This document shows positions 15,330-24,165 of a stretch of 64,000 nucleotides of DNA, one piece after another. The position numbers and the translations under genes were made by a program. The stretch's first letter is position 1; the number at the start of each line of letters is the position of its first letter. The notes under the pieces were generated by a model. The model was not told the origin of the DNA and searched no databases. It saw only the letters and a program-made list of their open reading frames with translations. Source of the DNA: Pelagovum pacificum (GTDB taxonomy: Bacteria; Pseudomonadota; Alphaproteobacteria; Rhodobacterales; Rhodobacteraceae); NCBI RefSeq assembly GCF_016134045.1, contig NZ_CP065915.1:2856501-2920500 (forward strand). The letters run 5' to 3'.

Positions 15330-17920
15330 GACAGCACCATCGGCGCGAGGCCCATCACGCCGCCGGCGACGAGAACCGAGATCGCGTGGAAGTGCAGGAA
15401 CAGCGTGACGTTCCAGATGTCGGCGTCATGGCGCGGGGTCATCTTGCCGAAGACACTCCCCGCCAAACAGTAGAGCTGCATCACCACTGCAACGGCAGCG
15501 TGCGCGACGATCCAGATGGTGATCGCGCTCATCACGGCAGGGTAGACGTGTTCCTTGCCGTCGAGGTGCAGCACGGAGAAGACGAGCGACGCGCCGCCGA
15601 TCGCCGTCGCCACCGCCGCGACGCCGAGCGCGATGCGCGTGGTCGACAGGTCGCCGGCGCGGTTGCGGTTACGGGCCAGCAGGCTCAGCGCCCAGCCGGC
15701 AAGGATACCGACAACCGCGAGCAGCACCAGCCACCCGGTCGGGCCCGCCGCACCCTCGGGCGGGAAGTCCTCCTTCGCGGTCCAGTAGAAGAAGAAGCCG
15801 AAAATCACGCTGGAAAAGGCCGTGGCATCGCCGAGCATGGTGATCCACATCGCCCACCAGCCGACCGATTTCGGCCCCGACGCGTAGGTCGGCAGCCGGA
15901 GGCCGAGGCCGGCATCCTTCATCTCTTCCTTCGGCGGCCACGCCGTATCGGACCAGAGCCACCAGATGATGAAGCAGGCCGCGATGATGCCGCAGGCGAC
16001 CGCCGGCTCATAGAAGCCGAAGGTGGGGAAGATGAAGCAGCCGCCGGTGAAGCCCGCGGCCCACAGAGTCTTCCACGTCGGGCCGGTGACTGTCTGGATA
16101 TAGAGCGGTTCCGCGTCGATCACGCTGGTGATGATCGTCTCGCGCGTCTCTTCGCTCGCGTCGGGCAGGTAGTAGCGGCCCGCGTCCATCCGCTCGACCA
16201 GCTTGGGCTGGTCCCACAGCGGGTAGCGCGAGGTGATGTGCGGGATCGATCGCACGCCCCACGCCTCTTCCGGGACGTCGTGGCTCCATTCCAGCGTGCC
16301 GCCGCCCCACGGGTTGCGCGGGATCTGAGGCTGCTTCGTCTTGGGCCGGATCAGGTCGAAGACGAAGACCGCGAAGCCCGCCGCGATGACGAAGGAGGCC
16401 ACGGTCGACAGCATGTTCAGCCAGTCCCAGCCGAGCCCGCCGGGATAGGCATAGATCCGGCGCGGCATGCCGAGCAGGCCGGTCAGGTGCATCGGCAGGA
16501 AGGTCATGTTGAAGCCGATGAAGATCAGCCAGAAGGCCCATTTGCCGAGCTTCTCCGACAGCATCTTCTTCCGGATGAAGGGGAAGAAGTAATAGACCCC
16601 CGCGATGATCGGGAAGACCATGCCGCCGAACAGCGTGTAGTGCAGGTGCGCAACGACGAAGTAGCTGTCGTGCGCCTGGAAATCGAACGGCGCGATGGCG
16701 AGCATCACACCCGTCAGGCCGCCCGCCGTGAAGATGGCGAGGCCGCCCGCGATCCAGAGCATCGGCAGGTTCACCTTCACCCGGCCCACCATCAGCGTGG
16801 CGAGGAAGGCGAAGATCTGGATGCCCGTCGGGATCACCACCGCCTGCGACGCCGCCGAGAAGAAGCCGAGCGAGATGTTCGGCAAGCCCGTCGTGAACAT
16901 GTGGTGGACCCAGAGCCCGAAGCTCAGGAAGCCGGTGCCGACGGCGGACAGCACGATCCACGAATAGCCCAGGATCGGACGCCGCGCGACGGTCGGCACC
17001 ACCATCGCCGCGATGGCAATCGAAGGCAGGAAGACGATGTAGACCTCGGGGTGGCCGAAAATCCAGAAGAGGTGCTGCCACAGCATCGGGTCGCCGCCCC
17101 GCGTCGGATCGAAGAACGGCCAGTCGAGCGAGCGTTCGAGTTCGAACAGGAAGTCGCCCGCGATCAGCGGCGGGAAGGCGAACAGGATCATGCCGCCCAC
17201 GACCATCACGTACCATGCGTAAAGCGGCATGATGTTCACCCGCATCCCCGGCGGGCGACACTTGAGCGAGCCGACGATCAGCTCGACCGCCGCGGCGATC
17301 GAGGCGACCTCGATGAAGGACAGCCCGAGAAGCCAGATATCGCTACCCGGCCCCGGGTCCTCGGTCGCGAGGGGCGGATACATGAACCAGCCCGCGCGCG
17401 GCGCGATGTCGAAGAAGATCGAGGAAATGACGAAGATGCCGCCGATCAGGAAGCACCAGTAGCCGAAGGCCGAGAGCCTCGGGAACGGCATGTCCCGCGC
17501 ACCGAGCAGCGCCGGCAGGATCAGGATCGAGATCGCTTCGAAGATCGGAACGGCGAAGAGGAACATCATCGCCGAGCCGTGCATGGTGAACAGCTGGTTG
17601 AAGCGGTCCGCCGAGACGAGGTCATTCTCCGGCACCGCGAGTTGCAGGCGGATCAGCAGCGCCATCAGCCCCGCCAGCAGCATGAAGCAGAGCGCGGTGA
17701 GCGAGTACCAGACGCCGACCTCGGTGTTGTTCACTGCCGACCAGTAACGCCAGCCCTTCGGCGTCTCCCACGCCTTCTTCAGCCGCGCCGTCTGTGCAGC
17801 AGAAAGGGCGGGATCGACCGGTTCGGCCAGCATCGCCTCGGTCGGCGGGTAGGGTCCGACGGGCGCGCGCTGGTCGGGTTCCTTGCCGGAGGGGGGCGGG
17901 GTTTCTTCGCGATCAGTCAT
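15326..17920 (-). CDS. ctaD: Cytochrome c oxidase subunit I fused to subunit III
   Basis: An 864-residue fusion. The subunit I part contains the CuB/Tyr motif FGHPEVYI and the paired heme/CuB histidines in VAHLHYTLFGG, plus LTGVMLAIAPFDFQAHDSYF. After about residue 640 a subunit III-like region follows (WWAMWITMLGDATAFSSVIFGFFFYW and later VMQLYCLAGS and LFLHFHAISVLV). It is the proton-pumping core of an aa3/caa3-type oxidase reducing O2 to water in the cytoplasmic membrane. It begins four bases inside the end of the subunit II gene and overlaps the next gene, so the whole operon is translationally coupled. Confidence 0.95.
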   Translation of the reverse strand: MTDREETPPPSGKEPDQRAPVGPYPPTEAMLAEPVDPALSAAQTARLKKAWETPKGWRYWSAVNNTEVGVWYSLTALCFMLLAGLMALLIRLQLAVPENDLVSADRFNQLFTMHGSAMMFLFAVPIFEAISILILPALLGARDMPFPRLSAFGYWCFLIGGIFVISSIFFDIAPRAGWFMYPPLATEDPGPGSDIWLLGLSFIEVASIAAAVELIVGSLKCRPPGMRVNIMPLYAWYVMVVGGMILFAFPPLIAGDFLFELERSLDWPFFDPTRGGDPMLWQHLFWIFGHPEVYIVFLPSIAIAAMVVPTVARRPILGYSWIVLSAVGTGFLSFGLWVHHMFTTGLPNISLGFFSAASQAVVIPTGIQIFAFLATLMVGRVKVNLPMLWIAGGLAIFTAGGLTGVMLAIAPFDFQAHDSYFVVAHLHYTLFGGMVFPIIAGVYYFFPFIRKKMLSEKLGKWAFWLIFIGFNMTFLPMHLTGLLGMPRRIYAYPGGLGWDWLNMLSTVASFVIAAGFAVFVFDLIRPKTKQPQIPRNPWGGGTLEWSHDVPEEAWGVRSIPHITSRYPLWDQPKLVERMDAGRYYLPDASEETRETIITSVIDAEPLYIQTVTGPTWKTLWAAGFTGGCFIFPTFGFYEPAVACGIIAACFIIWWLWSDTAWPPKEEMKDAGLGLRLPTYASGPKSVGWWAMWITMLGDATAFSSVIFGFFFYWTAKEDFPPEGAAGPTGWLVLLAVVGILAGWALSLLARNRNRAGDLSTTRIALGVAAVATAIGGASLVFSVLHLDGKEHVYPAVMSAITIWIVAHAAVAVVMQLYCLAGSVFGKMTPRHDADIWNVTLFLHFHAISVLVAGGVMGLAPMVLS

Positions 17921-18906
17921 TCGAGGGCCACCAGGTATTCGGCGAGCGCCTGCGCGTCCTCGTCCGAGAGATAGTCGTAGGACGGCATGTCGACCTCCGG
18001 CTTCAGGTCGCCGGTATGGCGCACCCAGAGGTCCATGTTCTCGAGCGAGGCCCCCATGCGGCCGGCGCCGATGGTCTGGCGGGTGCCCACGTGGGTGAGG
18101 TCCGGGCCGACCTGACCGACATGCTCCGTCCCGCGCACCTGGTGACAGGCGCCGCAGCCCTCGCGGTCGAAGATCGCGGCACCGGGAAGCGTCGCCGCCT
18201 CGGCCACCGCGTCGCCCTGCTCGGCCTCGAGCCAGGCGTCGAAATCGTCAGGCTCCATCGCCACGGCCTCGAACGCCATCCAGGCGTGGCTTGCGCCGCA
18301 GAACTCTGCGCACTGGCCGCGGTAGGTTCCGGGCAGTTCGGCGCGGAGCGACATCCGGGTCTCGCGGCCGGGGAACATGTCCATCTTGCCACCGAGCGAG
18401 GGGATCCAGAACGAGTGGATCACCCGGTCGCTGTCGAGCAGGAACTCGACCCGCTCACCGACCGGCATTCGGATCTCGTTGGCGGCGATGATCGGCTCTT
18501 CCGCGCCCTCGGGCCAGTATTCGATGCGCCACCACCATTGCTCACCCCGGACGCGGACGGTCAGCCCGTCCCCCTCCTGCCGCTGGTCGGGAAGGATCGA
18601 CAGGCCCCACGCGAGCAGGATGCCGATCAGCACCGTCGGCATCAGGATACCGCAGACGATGACCATGCCGTTCGCCAGCCGGGCCTTCATCGACCCGGTA
18701 TAAAGCCGTGTGACGTAGAAGAACGCGCCGTTCAGCAGCAGCCAGAGGATGACCGCCGCGACGAGCATGACAATGAATAGTGTGAAGAGGACAGAAGCGT
18801 CCTCACCCCCGCGCGAGAGGGCGCTCTGCGGCCCGGAACAGCCCGAGATCGCAAGTGCTGCGATCCCCGTGGTCAGCCGCCCCGTGGCGCGTCGTCTTGA
18901 TGTCAT
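17917..18906 (-). CDS. coxB: Cytochrome c oxidase subunit II with C-terminal heme c (caa3 type)
   Basis: A 329-residue lipoprotein-like precursor: the N-terminus has a lipobox-like AISGCSG, followed by two membrane helices (residues about 38-62 and 80-105). The CuA site is complete in QCAEFCGASHAWMAF (Cys-x3-Cys, His, Met). A fused cytochrome c domain carries CGACH with a later Met region. This marks a caa3-type oxidase in which the soluble electron donor domain is built into subunit II. It is the first gene of the minus-strand oxidase operon; a 20-bp palindrome lies 100 bases upstream. Confidence 0.94.
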   Translation of the reverse strand: MTSRRRATGRLTTGIAALAISGCSGPQSALSRGGEDASVLFTLFIVMLVAAVILWLLLNGAFFYVTRLYTGSMKARLANGMVIVCGILMPTVLIGILLAWGLSILPDQRQEGDGLTVRVRGEQWWWRIEYWPEGAEEPIIAANEIRMPVGERVEFLLDSDRVIHSFWIPSLGGKMDMFPGRETRMSLRAELPGTYRGQCAEFCGASHAWMAFEAVAMEPDDFDAWLEAEQGDAVAEAATLPGAAIFDREGCGACHQVRGTEHVGQVGPDLTHVGTRQTIGAGRMGASLENMDLWVRHTGDLKPEVDMPSYDYLSDEDAQALAEYLVALE

Positions 18907-19005
18907 GTTGGGGCGACCCCTCGTCCCGGCATCCTTTATCGTGATGCCAACATCCGACGGGTCGCTCCGGTTCCCGAAAATTTACGCCAACCGATTGATC
19001 GGCAA

Positions 19006-19025
19006 ATGTTTCGCGCGCGAAACAT
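19006..19025. promoter_or_regulatory. 20-bp perfect palindrome upstream of the oxidase operon
   Basis: The sequence ATGTTTCGCGCGCGAAACAT reads the same on both strands. It lies in the 148-base gap between coxB (start 18906, minus) and the end of the polyol dehydrogenase gene, about 100 bases upstream of the coxB start. No T-run follows on either side, so it is more likely a repressor or activator site than a terminator. The regulator is unknown. A shorter inverted repeat (CCGATTGATCGG, 18991-19002) sits beside it. Confidence 0.6.
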
Positions 19026-19054
19026 CCTGAGGTTGTGCGCCCCTGACGCCCGCG

Positions 19055-20092
19055 TCAGAGCTCGATCTGGATCTTCACGTCCGTCGGCTTCGCCTCGACC
19101 GCGCGATCGAAGGCCGTGATGCTGTCCTCGAACGCGTAGGTCGCGGTGATCAGCGGTTTGAGGTCGACCTTGCCGGAGGCGATCAGCGCGATGGCGCGGT
19201 CGTACACGTTGGCATAGCGGAAAACCGTTTCGAGCCGGAGTTCCTTGGCCTGCAGGCCCACGATGTCCATCGGCACCGGTTCGACCGGCATGCCGACCAT
19301 GACCGCCGCCCCACCCGGCCGGGCGAGGTTCGGCACGTCCAGAACCGCCGGCGCGGCGCCGGAGCATTCGAAGACGATATCGGCACCCCAGCCGTCGGTC
19401 AGCGCCGCCACGGCCTCCTTCGCGGTGGTGTCGCCGAGGTTGGCGGTCGTGATGCCGTCGTACTTGCCGATGATGTCGAGCTTGGGTTGCGCGAAATCCA
19501 CGACGAGCACCTGCGCGCAGCCTCCCGCAAGCGCGGCGAGCGCGGTCATCATGCCGATCGGCCCGGCGCCGAGCACGACGGCGATGTCGCCGGGCCGGAT
19601 GCCGGCGCGCAGCGAGGCCTGCATGCCGATGGCGAAGGGTTCGACCATCGCGGCCTCGGCGAAAGTGACCTGATCGGGCAGTTTGTAGGTGTAGCTCCCC
19701 GGGTGCACGACCTCCGGCGCGAGGCAGCCGTGGATCGGCGGCGTCGCCCAGAAGCGCACGGCGGGGTCGACGTTGTAGATGCCGAGCTTGCTGGCGCGGC
19801 TGTTCGGATCGGGGATGCCCGGCTCCATGCAGACGCGGTCGCCCGGCTTGAGGTGGGAGACGTTCGCGCCGACCTCGGCCACCGTGCCGGAGGCCTCGTG
19901 GCCCAGCACCATCGGCTCGTTCACCACGAAGTGGCCGATCTTGCCGTGGGTGTAGTAGTGCACGTCGGACCCGCAGACGCCGACCGTATGGATCGCGATA
20001 CGCACGTCGTCGGGGCCGAGCTCGTGCGGCATCTCGATGTCCCGCAGGGCGAGACGTCCCTTCTCCTCGAGTACCAGCGCGCGCATGTCCAT
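19055..20092 (-). CDS. Zinc-dependent polyol dehydrogenase (xylitol/sorbitol dehydrogenase-like)
   Basis: A 345-residue medium-chain dehydrogenase. Catalytic zinc ligands are expected in [16 protein letters not shown] (Cys), GHEASGTV (His-Glu) and AMVEPFAIG (Glu). The NAD-binding glycine motif is [10 protein letters not shown]. The four structural-zinc cysteines of other family members are missing (the region reads [19 protein letters not shown]), as in sorbitol and xylitol dehydrogenases. It probably oxidises xylitol or a related polyol to the 2-ketose. ATG 20092 is preceded by GGGAGG. It is a single gene, 67 bases downstream of the siderophore ABC operon. Confidence 0.85.
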   Translation of the reverse strand: MDMRALVLEEKGRLALRDIEMPHELGPDDVRIAIHTVGVCGSDVHYYTHGKIGHFVVNEPMVLGHEASGTVAEVGANVSHLKPGDRVCMEPGIPDPNSRASKLGIYNVDPAVRFWATPPIHGCLAPEVVHPGSYTYKLPDQVTFAEAAMVEPFAIGMQASLRAGIRPGDIAVVLGAGPIGMMTALAALAGGCAQVLVVDFAQPKLDIIGKYDGITTANLGDTTAKEAVAALTDGWGADIVFECSGAAPAVLDVPNLARPGGAAVMVGMPVEPVPMDIVGLQAKELRLETVFRYANVYDRAIALIASGKVDLKPLITATYAFEDSITAFDRAVEAKPTDVKIQIEL

Positions 20093-20159
20093 GACCTCCC
20101 CGTTTGATGTCGCCCCCGGAGTGCGACCCCGGCGCGGAAAGGTCAATGCCTCCGAACGA

Positions 20160-20912
20160 TCAGACGGCGAGGACGACGGGCCCGTTGGCGACCGTCTCCA
20201 CCGCGACCTCGGTGTCGTAGAGGCGGGACAGGATGTGCGGACGCATGATCTCCTTCGTCGGCCCCTCGGCGGCGAGGCGGCCGTCCTTCAACGCGATGAC
20301 GTGGTCGGCATAGCGGGCCGCGACGGTGAGGTCGTGCAGCACGATGACCACAGTGCGCCCGGCGTCCGTCTCTTCCCGCGCAAGGCGCATGACGCTGCGG
20401 GCATGGGCCGGGTCGAGATTGTTCAACGGCTCGTCCAGCAGGATCACCGGCGTCTGCTGTGCCAGCACCATAGCCAACAGCGCGCGTTGGCGCTGGCCGC
20501 CCGACAGGGTGTCGAGATGGCGATCGGCGACCGCGCCGAGTGTCAGCCTCTCCACCGCGCGGGCGACGATGCGCGCGTCCTCCGCCGTGCGCCGCCCCTG
20601 GCTGTGGGGGTAGCGGCCGAACTGAACGAGCTCCTCCACCGTGAGGCGGGGGGCGATGTGGGTGTCCTGCCGCAGGATCGACAGCGTCAGCGCGAGCTCG
20701 CGGTGCGCGTAACTCGCAATCGACTTCCCTCCGATAGACACTGTGCCCGCCTGCACAGGCTCCAGCCGGCCGAGCGCGGCGAGCAGCGTCGACTTGCCAG
20801 CACCGTTCGGCCCGACGAGCGCGGTGAGCCGACCTTTCGGCACGGTGGTCGTGATGTCCTTCAACACGGGCGACCCGGAGAGGGAAACCCGCAGACCTTC
20901 CACGTCGATCAT
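20160..20912 (-). CDS. Siderophore ABC transporter ATP-binding protein
   Basis: A 250-residue FecE/YclP-type ATPase. Walker [10 protein letters not shown], signature LSGGQRQR, Walker B VILLDEP and the switch histidine in VLHDL are all present. It energises uptake of ferric siderophore through the two FecCD-type permeases encoded just upstream. ATG 20912 (MIDVEGL) overlaps the permease stop by four bases. It is the last gene of the operon. Confidence 0.92.
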   Translation of the reverse strand: MIDVEGLRVSLSGSPVLKDITTTVPKGRLTALVGPNGAGKSTLLAALGRLEPVQAGTVSIGGKSIASYAHRELALTLSILRQDTHIAPRLTVEELVQFGRYPHSQGRRTAEDARIVARAVERLTLGAVADRHLDTLSGGQRQRALLAMVLAQQTPVILLDEPLNNLDPAHARSVMRLAREETDAGRTVVIVLHDLTVAARYADHVIALKDGRLAAEGPTKEIMRPHILSRLYDTEVAVETVANGPVVLAV

Positions 20913-21865
20913 CGCACGCTCCGTCTGAAGATGAGGTAAAGAAACGTCAGCCCGCCGAGCGCCTCGATCACCACCGCGACGGAGGTCTGCAGCCCGAGAA
21001 TCCGCTCGAACAGCGTCTGGCTGCCGACCAGCAGCGTCGACGCGATCAGGGCGGAGACGGGCAGCAGAACCGCGTGACGGTAGGTGCCCGCGACCTGCCG
21101 CGCGATCGCGGCGGCGAGCAGGCCGAAGAAGACCACGGGCCCGACCAGCGCCGTCGACACGGAGACGAGCAACGCGATGGCGGCCAGCAATCGCCGCGCC
21201 TCCCGGTCGTAGTCGAGGCCGAGCGACAGGCTCTTGTCCCGGCCGAGCGAGATGACGTCGAGCCGCCGGTGCCGGGCGAGCAGCCAGCCGCCGACCGCCA
21301 GCGTCATCGCCGCCGCAACCCACGTCAGAGCGGGCTCGACCACGTTGAAGCTGGCGTAGCTCGCAGACTGCGCGATGGCATATTCCGACGGGTCGATCAT
21401 CCGCGCTAAAAGCGCGGTGAGGCTGCGGAACATGATGCCGAGGATCAGCCCCGTCAGCACCATCCGGGCGAGGTCGCGGGCGTCCTTCAGCAGCGCTCCG
21501 AACAGCAGCATCGCCGCGCCGGTCATCACCGCTGTTTCCGCCGCGAACTTCACGAACGGGTCGAGCGTCGCGAAGCCGAGGCCCGAGAGCGTGAAGACCA
21601 GCCCGGTCTGGATCAGCAGGTAAAGCGCGTCGAACCCCATAACAGAGGGCGTCAGGATGCCGTTGCCCGACAATGTCTGGAAGGCGACGGTCGACAGTGC
21701 GATGGCAGTTGCGACGGTCAGCAGCGCGACCAGCTTCGTGCCCCGAAAGCCGAGCACGAAGCCCCAGTCGCCACGCGCCCCGACGGACAGGTAGGCCGCC
21801 GTCACCGCCAGCAGCGCGATGCCCGCCATCGCGAGCGTGCGGTCAGTTGCGGGACGGGCGAGCAT
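20909..21865 (-). CDS. Siderophore ABC transporter permease (FecCD family)
   Basis: A 318-residue protein with many hydrophobic helices and the FecCD family pattern (GNGILTPSVMGFDALYLL, LTGLILGIMFRSL, VGPVVFFGLLAAAIARQ). It forms half of the membrane channel with the preceding gene product. ATG 21865 (MLARPATDR) is favoured although the frame is open to another ATG at 21895; either start overlaps the upstream permease gene. Confidence 0.88.
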   Translation of the reverse strand: MLARPATDRTLAMAGIALLAVTAAYLSVGARGDWGFVLGFRGTKLVALLTVATAIALSTVAFQTLSGNGILTPSVMGFDALYLLIQTGLVFTLSGLGFATLDPFVKFAAETAVMTGAAMLLFGALLKDARDLARMVLTGLILGIMFRSLTALLARMIDPSEYAIAQSASYASFNVVEPALTWVAAAMTLAVGGWLLARHRRLDVISLGRDKSLSLGLDYDREARRLLAAIALLVSVSTALVGPVVFFGLLAAAIARQVAGTYRHAVLLPVSALIASTLLVGSQTLFERILGLQTSVAVVIEALGGLTFLYLIFRRSVR

Positions 21866-22766
21866 GAAGCATCCAGAGGAAAAGCGCCGCGCCAACCACG
21901 CCGAGAACGGTGCCGACCGGGATTTCGAAGGGGAACCGGATCAGCCGCCCGATGATGTCGCAGGCGAGCACCAGACCCGCCCCTGCAGCCGCCACCAGAG
22001 GCAGCGTGGTGCGCAGATTCTCTCCGACCATGCGGGCGACGAGGTTCGGCACGACGAGGCCGACGAAGGGGATCATGCCAACCGTCACGACGGTCAGCGC
22101 CGTGATGACCGACACGATGGCGAGGCCAAGCGCCATGACACGCTTGTAGTCGAGCCCGAGGCTCTGCGCTGTCGCTTCGCCCATGCCGACGATCGTGAAG
22201 CGGTCCGCGAAAAGGTAGGCCGCGATGCAGAGGATCGCGCTGAACCAGAGGAACTCGTAGCGCCCGATCATCACGCCGGACAGTTCGCCACCCGTCCAGA
22301 TGCCGATCAGCTGCAGGAGGTCGCGCTCATAGGCGAGGAACGTCGTCAGCGCGCCGAGGATGCCACCGTAGACGATGCCGGTGAGCGGCACGAGCAACGG
22401 GTCCGCCGGCGGCAGACGCCGTACGAGCGCGAGAAACCCGGCGGTGCCGATCAGCGCGGTGATCGTGGCGGCCAGCATCTTGAGCGGGATCGAAGCACCC
22501 GGCGCGGCCAGCGTGACGAGCAGCAGGCCGAGCGCCGCCGCCTGTGCCGTACCCGCAGTCGCCGGTTCGACGAAGCGGTTGCGGGCGAGCATCTGCATGA
22601 TGACGCCCCCGACGGCGAGCCCCGCCCCCGCCAGCATCGCCGCCGCCGTGCGCGGCAGGCGGCTCGCGAAGACGAGCCAGGGCTCCGCGCTCAACGACGC
22701 GACGCCTGTCAGGACGCTGGCGATTGCCAGCGCCCCGAGCAGGCCTAGAGTGGTCGCAAGTTTCAC
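21843..22766 (-). CDS. Siderophore ABC transporter permease (FecCD family)
   Basis: A 307-residue FecCD permease. The start is a GTG whose last bases overlap the stop of the binding-protein gene (GTGA), giving MKLATTLGLLGALAIASVL. Family landmarks are SRLPRTAAAMLAGAGLAVGG, the RNRFVEPATAGTAQ segment and MIPFVGLVVPNLVARMVG. It pairs with the next permease to import ferric siderophore across the inner membrane. Confidence 0.88.
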   Translation of the reverse strand: MKLATTLGLLGALAIASVLTGVASLSAEPWLVFASRLPRTAAAMLAGAGLAVGGVIMQMLARNRFVEPATAGTAQAAALGLLLVTLAAPGASIPLKMLAATITALIGTAGFLALVRRLPPADPLLVPLTGIVYGGILGALTTFLAYERDLLQLIGIWTGGELSGVMIGRYEFLWFSAILCIAAYLFADRFTIVGMGEATAQSLGLDYKRVMALGLAIVSVITALTVVTVGMIPFVGLVVPNLVARMVGENLRTTLPLVAAAGAGLVLACDIIGRLIRFPFEIPVGTVLGVVGAALFLWMLHARPSRN

Positions 22767-23653
22767 GAATTGCTGCCGAAGGCGCTCCGGATGGTTTCGA
22801 GCGTGTTCAGCGTGGACTGCGCGCCACCTCCGGTGATGTAGAGTTCGGCGGAGTTCAGATAGATCACCTGCCCGGTTTCCCACGCCGTCGTCTCGCGCAC
22901 GAGCGCGTTGTCGAGCGTGGCCTCGGCGCTCGGCCCTTCCTGGCCGATGGCCGCGCCGCGGTCGATCACGAAGAGCCAGTCGGGGTCGATCTCGCGGATG
23001 AACTCGAAGGAGATGGCCTCGCCGTGGGTCGTGTCGTCGATGTCCGACGAGGCTTCGGGCAGTCCGGTCGCCGTGTGCAGCCAGCCGAAACGCGAGGCGG
23101 CGCCATAGGCGGAGACATTGGTGCCGTTGGTCATGACGATCAGCATGTCCCCCTTGTCGGCTACGGCATCCGCCGTCGCGTCGAGCGCGGAGTCGAGCTC
23201 GTCCCGCAGGTCCGCGGCGGCGTCCCGAAGGCCGAAGATCTCGCCGTACGTGTCGATCCGCGCGAGGATCGTGTCGAGCTGGCCTTCGGTCGGGATCGTC
23301 ATGTCGAGCGTCGTCGCGAAGTCCGACAGCTGCGGCACAACCGCAGAGGACCGCCCGCCAGCGATGATGAGGTCGGGCGAGAGCGCGTTCAGCGCCTCGA
23401 AGTCCGGCTCGAACAGGGTGCCGATGTCGCCTTCATACTGCGACAGCCGCTCGAGGTAGGTGTTGTTGATGGACGCCGTGACCTCCACCCCCAGTGCATC
23501 CAGCGTGTCGAGCGCGGCGAGGTCGTAGACGGCGACGCTGCCCACTGGCGTCTCGACCTCGACGGGACCAGTGGCGGTGTCCACGGTCACGGTGTCGGCA
23601 AAGGCGGGACAGGCCAGCCCGGCGAGGGCGAGCGTAAGAAGGGGACGATTCAT
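22763..23653 (-). CDS. Siderophore-binding periplasmic protein (YclQ/CeuE/FatB-like)
   Basis: A 296-residue class III binding protein with a signal peptide (residues 1-19, ending PAFA). The region VAVYDLAALDTLDALGV is the typical N-lobe start. The segment HGEAISFEFI and a later tyrosine in LYITGGGAQSTL resemble the His and Tyr that complete the iron shell in CeuE/YclQ proteins binding tetradentate catecholates. This suggests catecholate-type siderophore uptake, but ligand specificity is inference. It is first in a four-gene minus-strand operon; GGAGA precedes the start. Confidence 0.86.
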   Translation of the reverse strand: MNRPLLTLALAGLACPAFADTVTVDTATGPVEVETPVGSVAVYDLAALDTLDALGVEVTASINNTYLERLSQYEGDIGTLFEPDFEALNALSPDLIIAGGRSSAVVPQLSDFATTLDMTIPTEGQLDTILARIDTYGEIFGLRDAAADLRDELDSALDATADAVADKGDMLIVMTNGTNVSAYGAASRFGWLHTATGLPEASSDIDDTTHGEAISFEFIREIDPDWLFVIDRGAAIGQEGPSAEATLDNALVRETTAWETGQVIYLNSAELYITGGGAQSTLNTLETIRSAFGSNS

Positions 23654-24165
23654 GAGGGTCTCCGACGGACGTTCCAGTTGAGTCGAGTATTTTGGTAAGT
23701 TATTGCTCCGGAGGGGTCCAGAGCGTTTCTTATAAAAATAGTCGGATTATATTTATGTCCTGATTTCCAGGTCTTGCCCGTCGATACCAAACAGCACATG
23801 CGACCTGCAGCGGCGGCGCGAGCACGTCTCGCACAAAGTCGACGCGCAATATTCGGCGCGCGCCGGGTGGGCCGCGCTGCCAGCTTGGGCATCGGTCCTG
23901 CGCGGCTGGGACGACGCTCGAAGTCGAAGTGAGCGCTGGATCAGGCAGGGCTCGACCGGGCGAAGGCAATCCGTCGACGACCATCCGAAGCGTTTCGCCT
24001 ACCGAGAGAGGGCGAGGTGATGCCCCGACAGAGCTGAGCTTTCCCGCGCTGTCCGACGGCTGTCCGGAACCGGACACCTGACGCGTCGACCGGTCCGGTT
24101 GTCGGATCGCTGCCGGGACGGCTAGCGAAGCGCATGAGGTTTCCCCCTGCCCGCCCGCACGCCGG
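23654..24165. other. Intergenic promoter region between siderophore operon and EPS flippase
   Basis: A 512-base gap. The part nearest the siderophore operon (about 23690-23765) is distinctly AT-rich (TTATAAAAATAG, TTATATTTATG) and probably holds the iron-regulated promoter, but no convincing Fur, Irr or RirA palindrome could be picked out by eye. The remainder is GC-rich; short open frames there have no features of real genes. Confidence 0.5.

Noticed and set aside
15386..17974. Plus-strand open frame of over 850 codons opposite the oxidase gene
   Set aside because: It is antisense to a highly conserved subunit I-III fusion; its composition (Arg, His, Asp, Gly) is that of an antisense frame with no domain signature.
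18991..19025. Terminator for the oxidase or dehydrogenase gene
   Set aside because: The palindromes lack T-runs, and no gene ends at this point in the right direction: both flanking genes are on the minus strand with the site upstream of coxB.
23690..23765. Fur/Irr/RirA box in the siderophore promoter
   Set aside because: The region is AT-rich but no arm-to-arm match to these consensus sites could be found by eye.
23650..23892. Small minus-strand open frame upstream of the siderophore operon
   Set aside because: It runs through the AT-rich promoter region, is Arg/Ala-rich and lacks a ribosome site.
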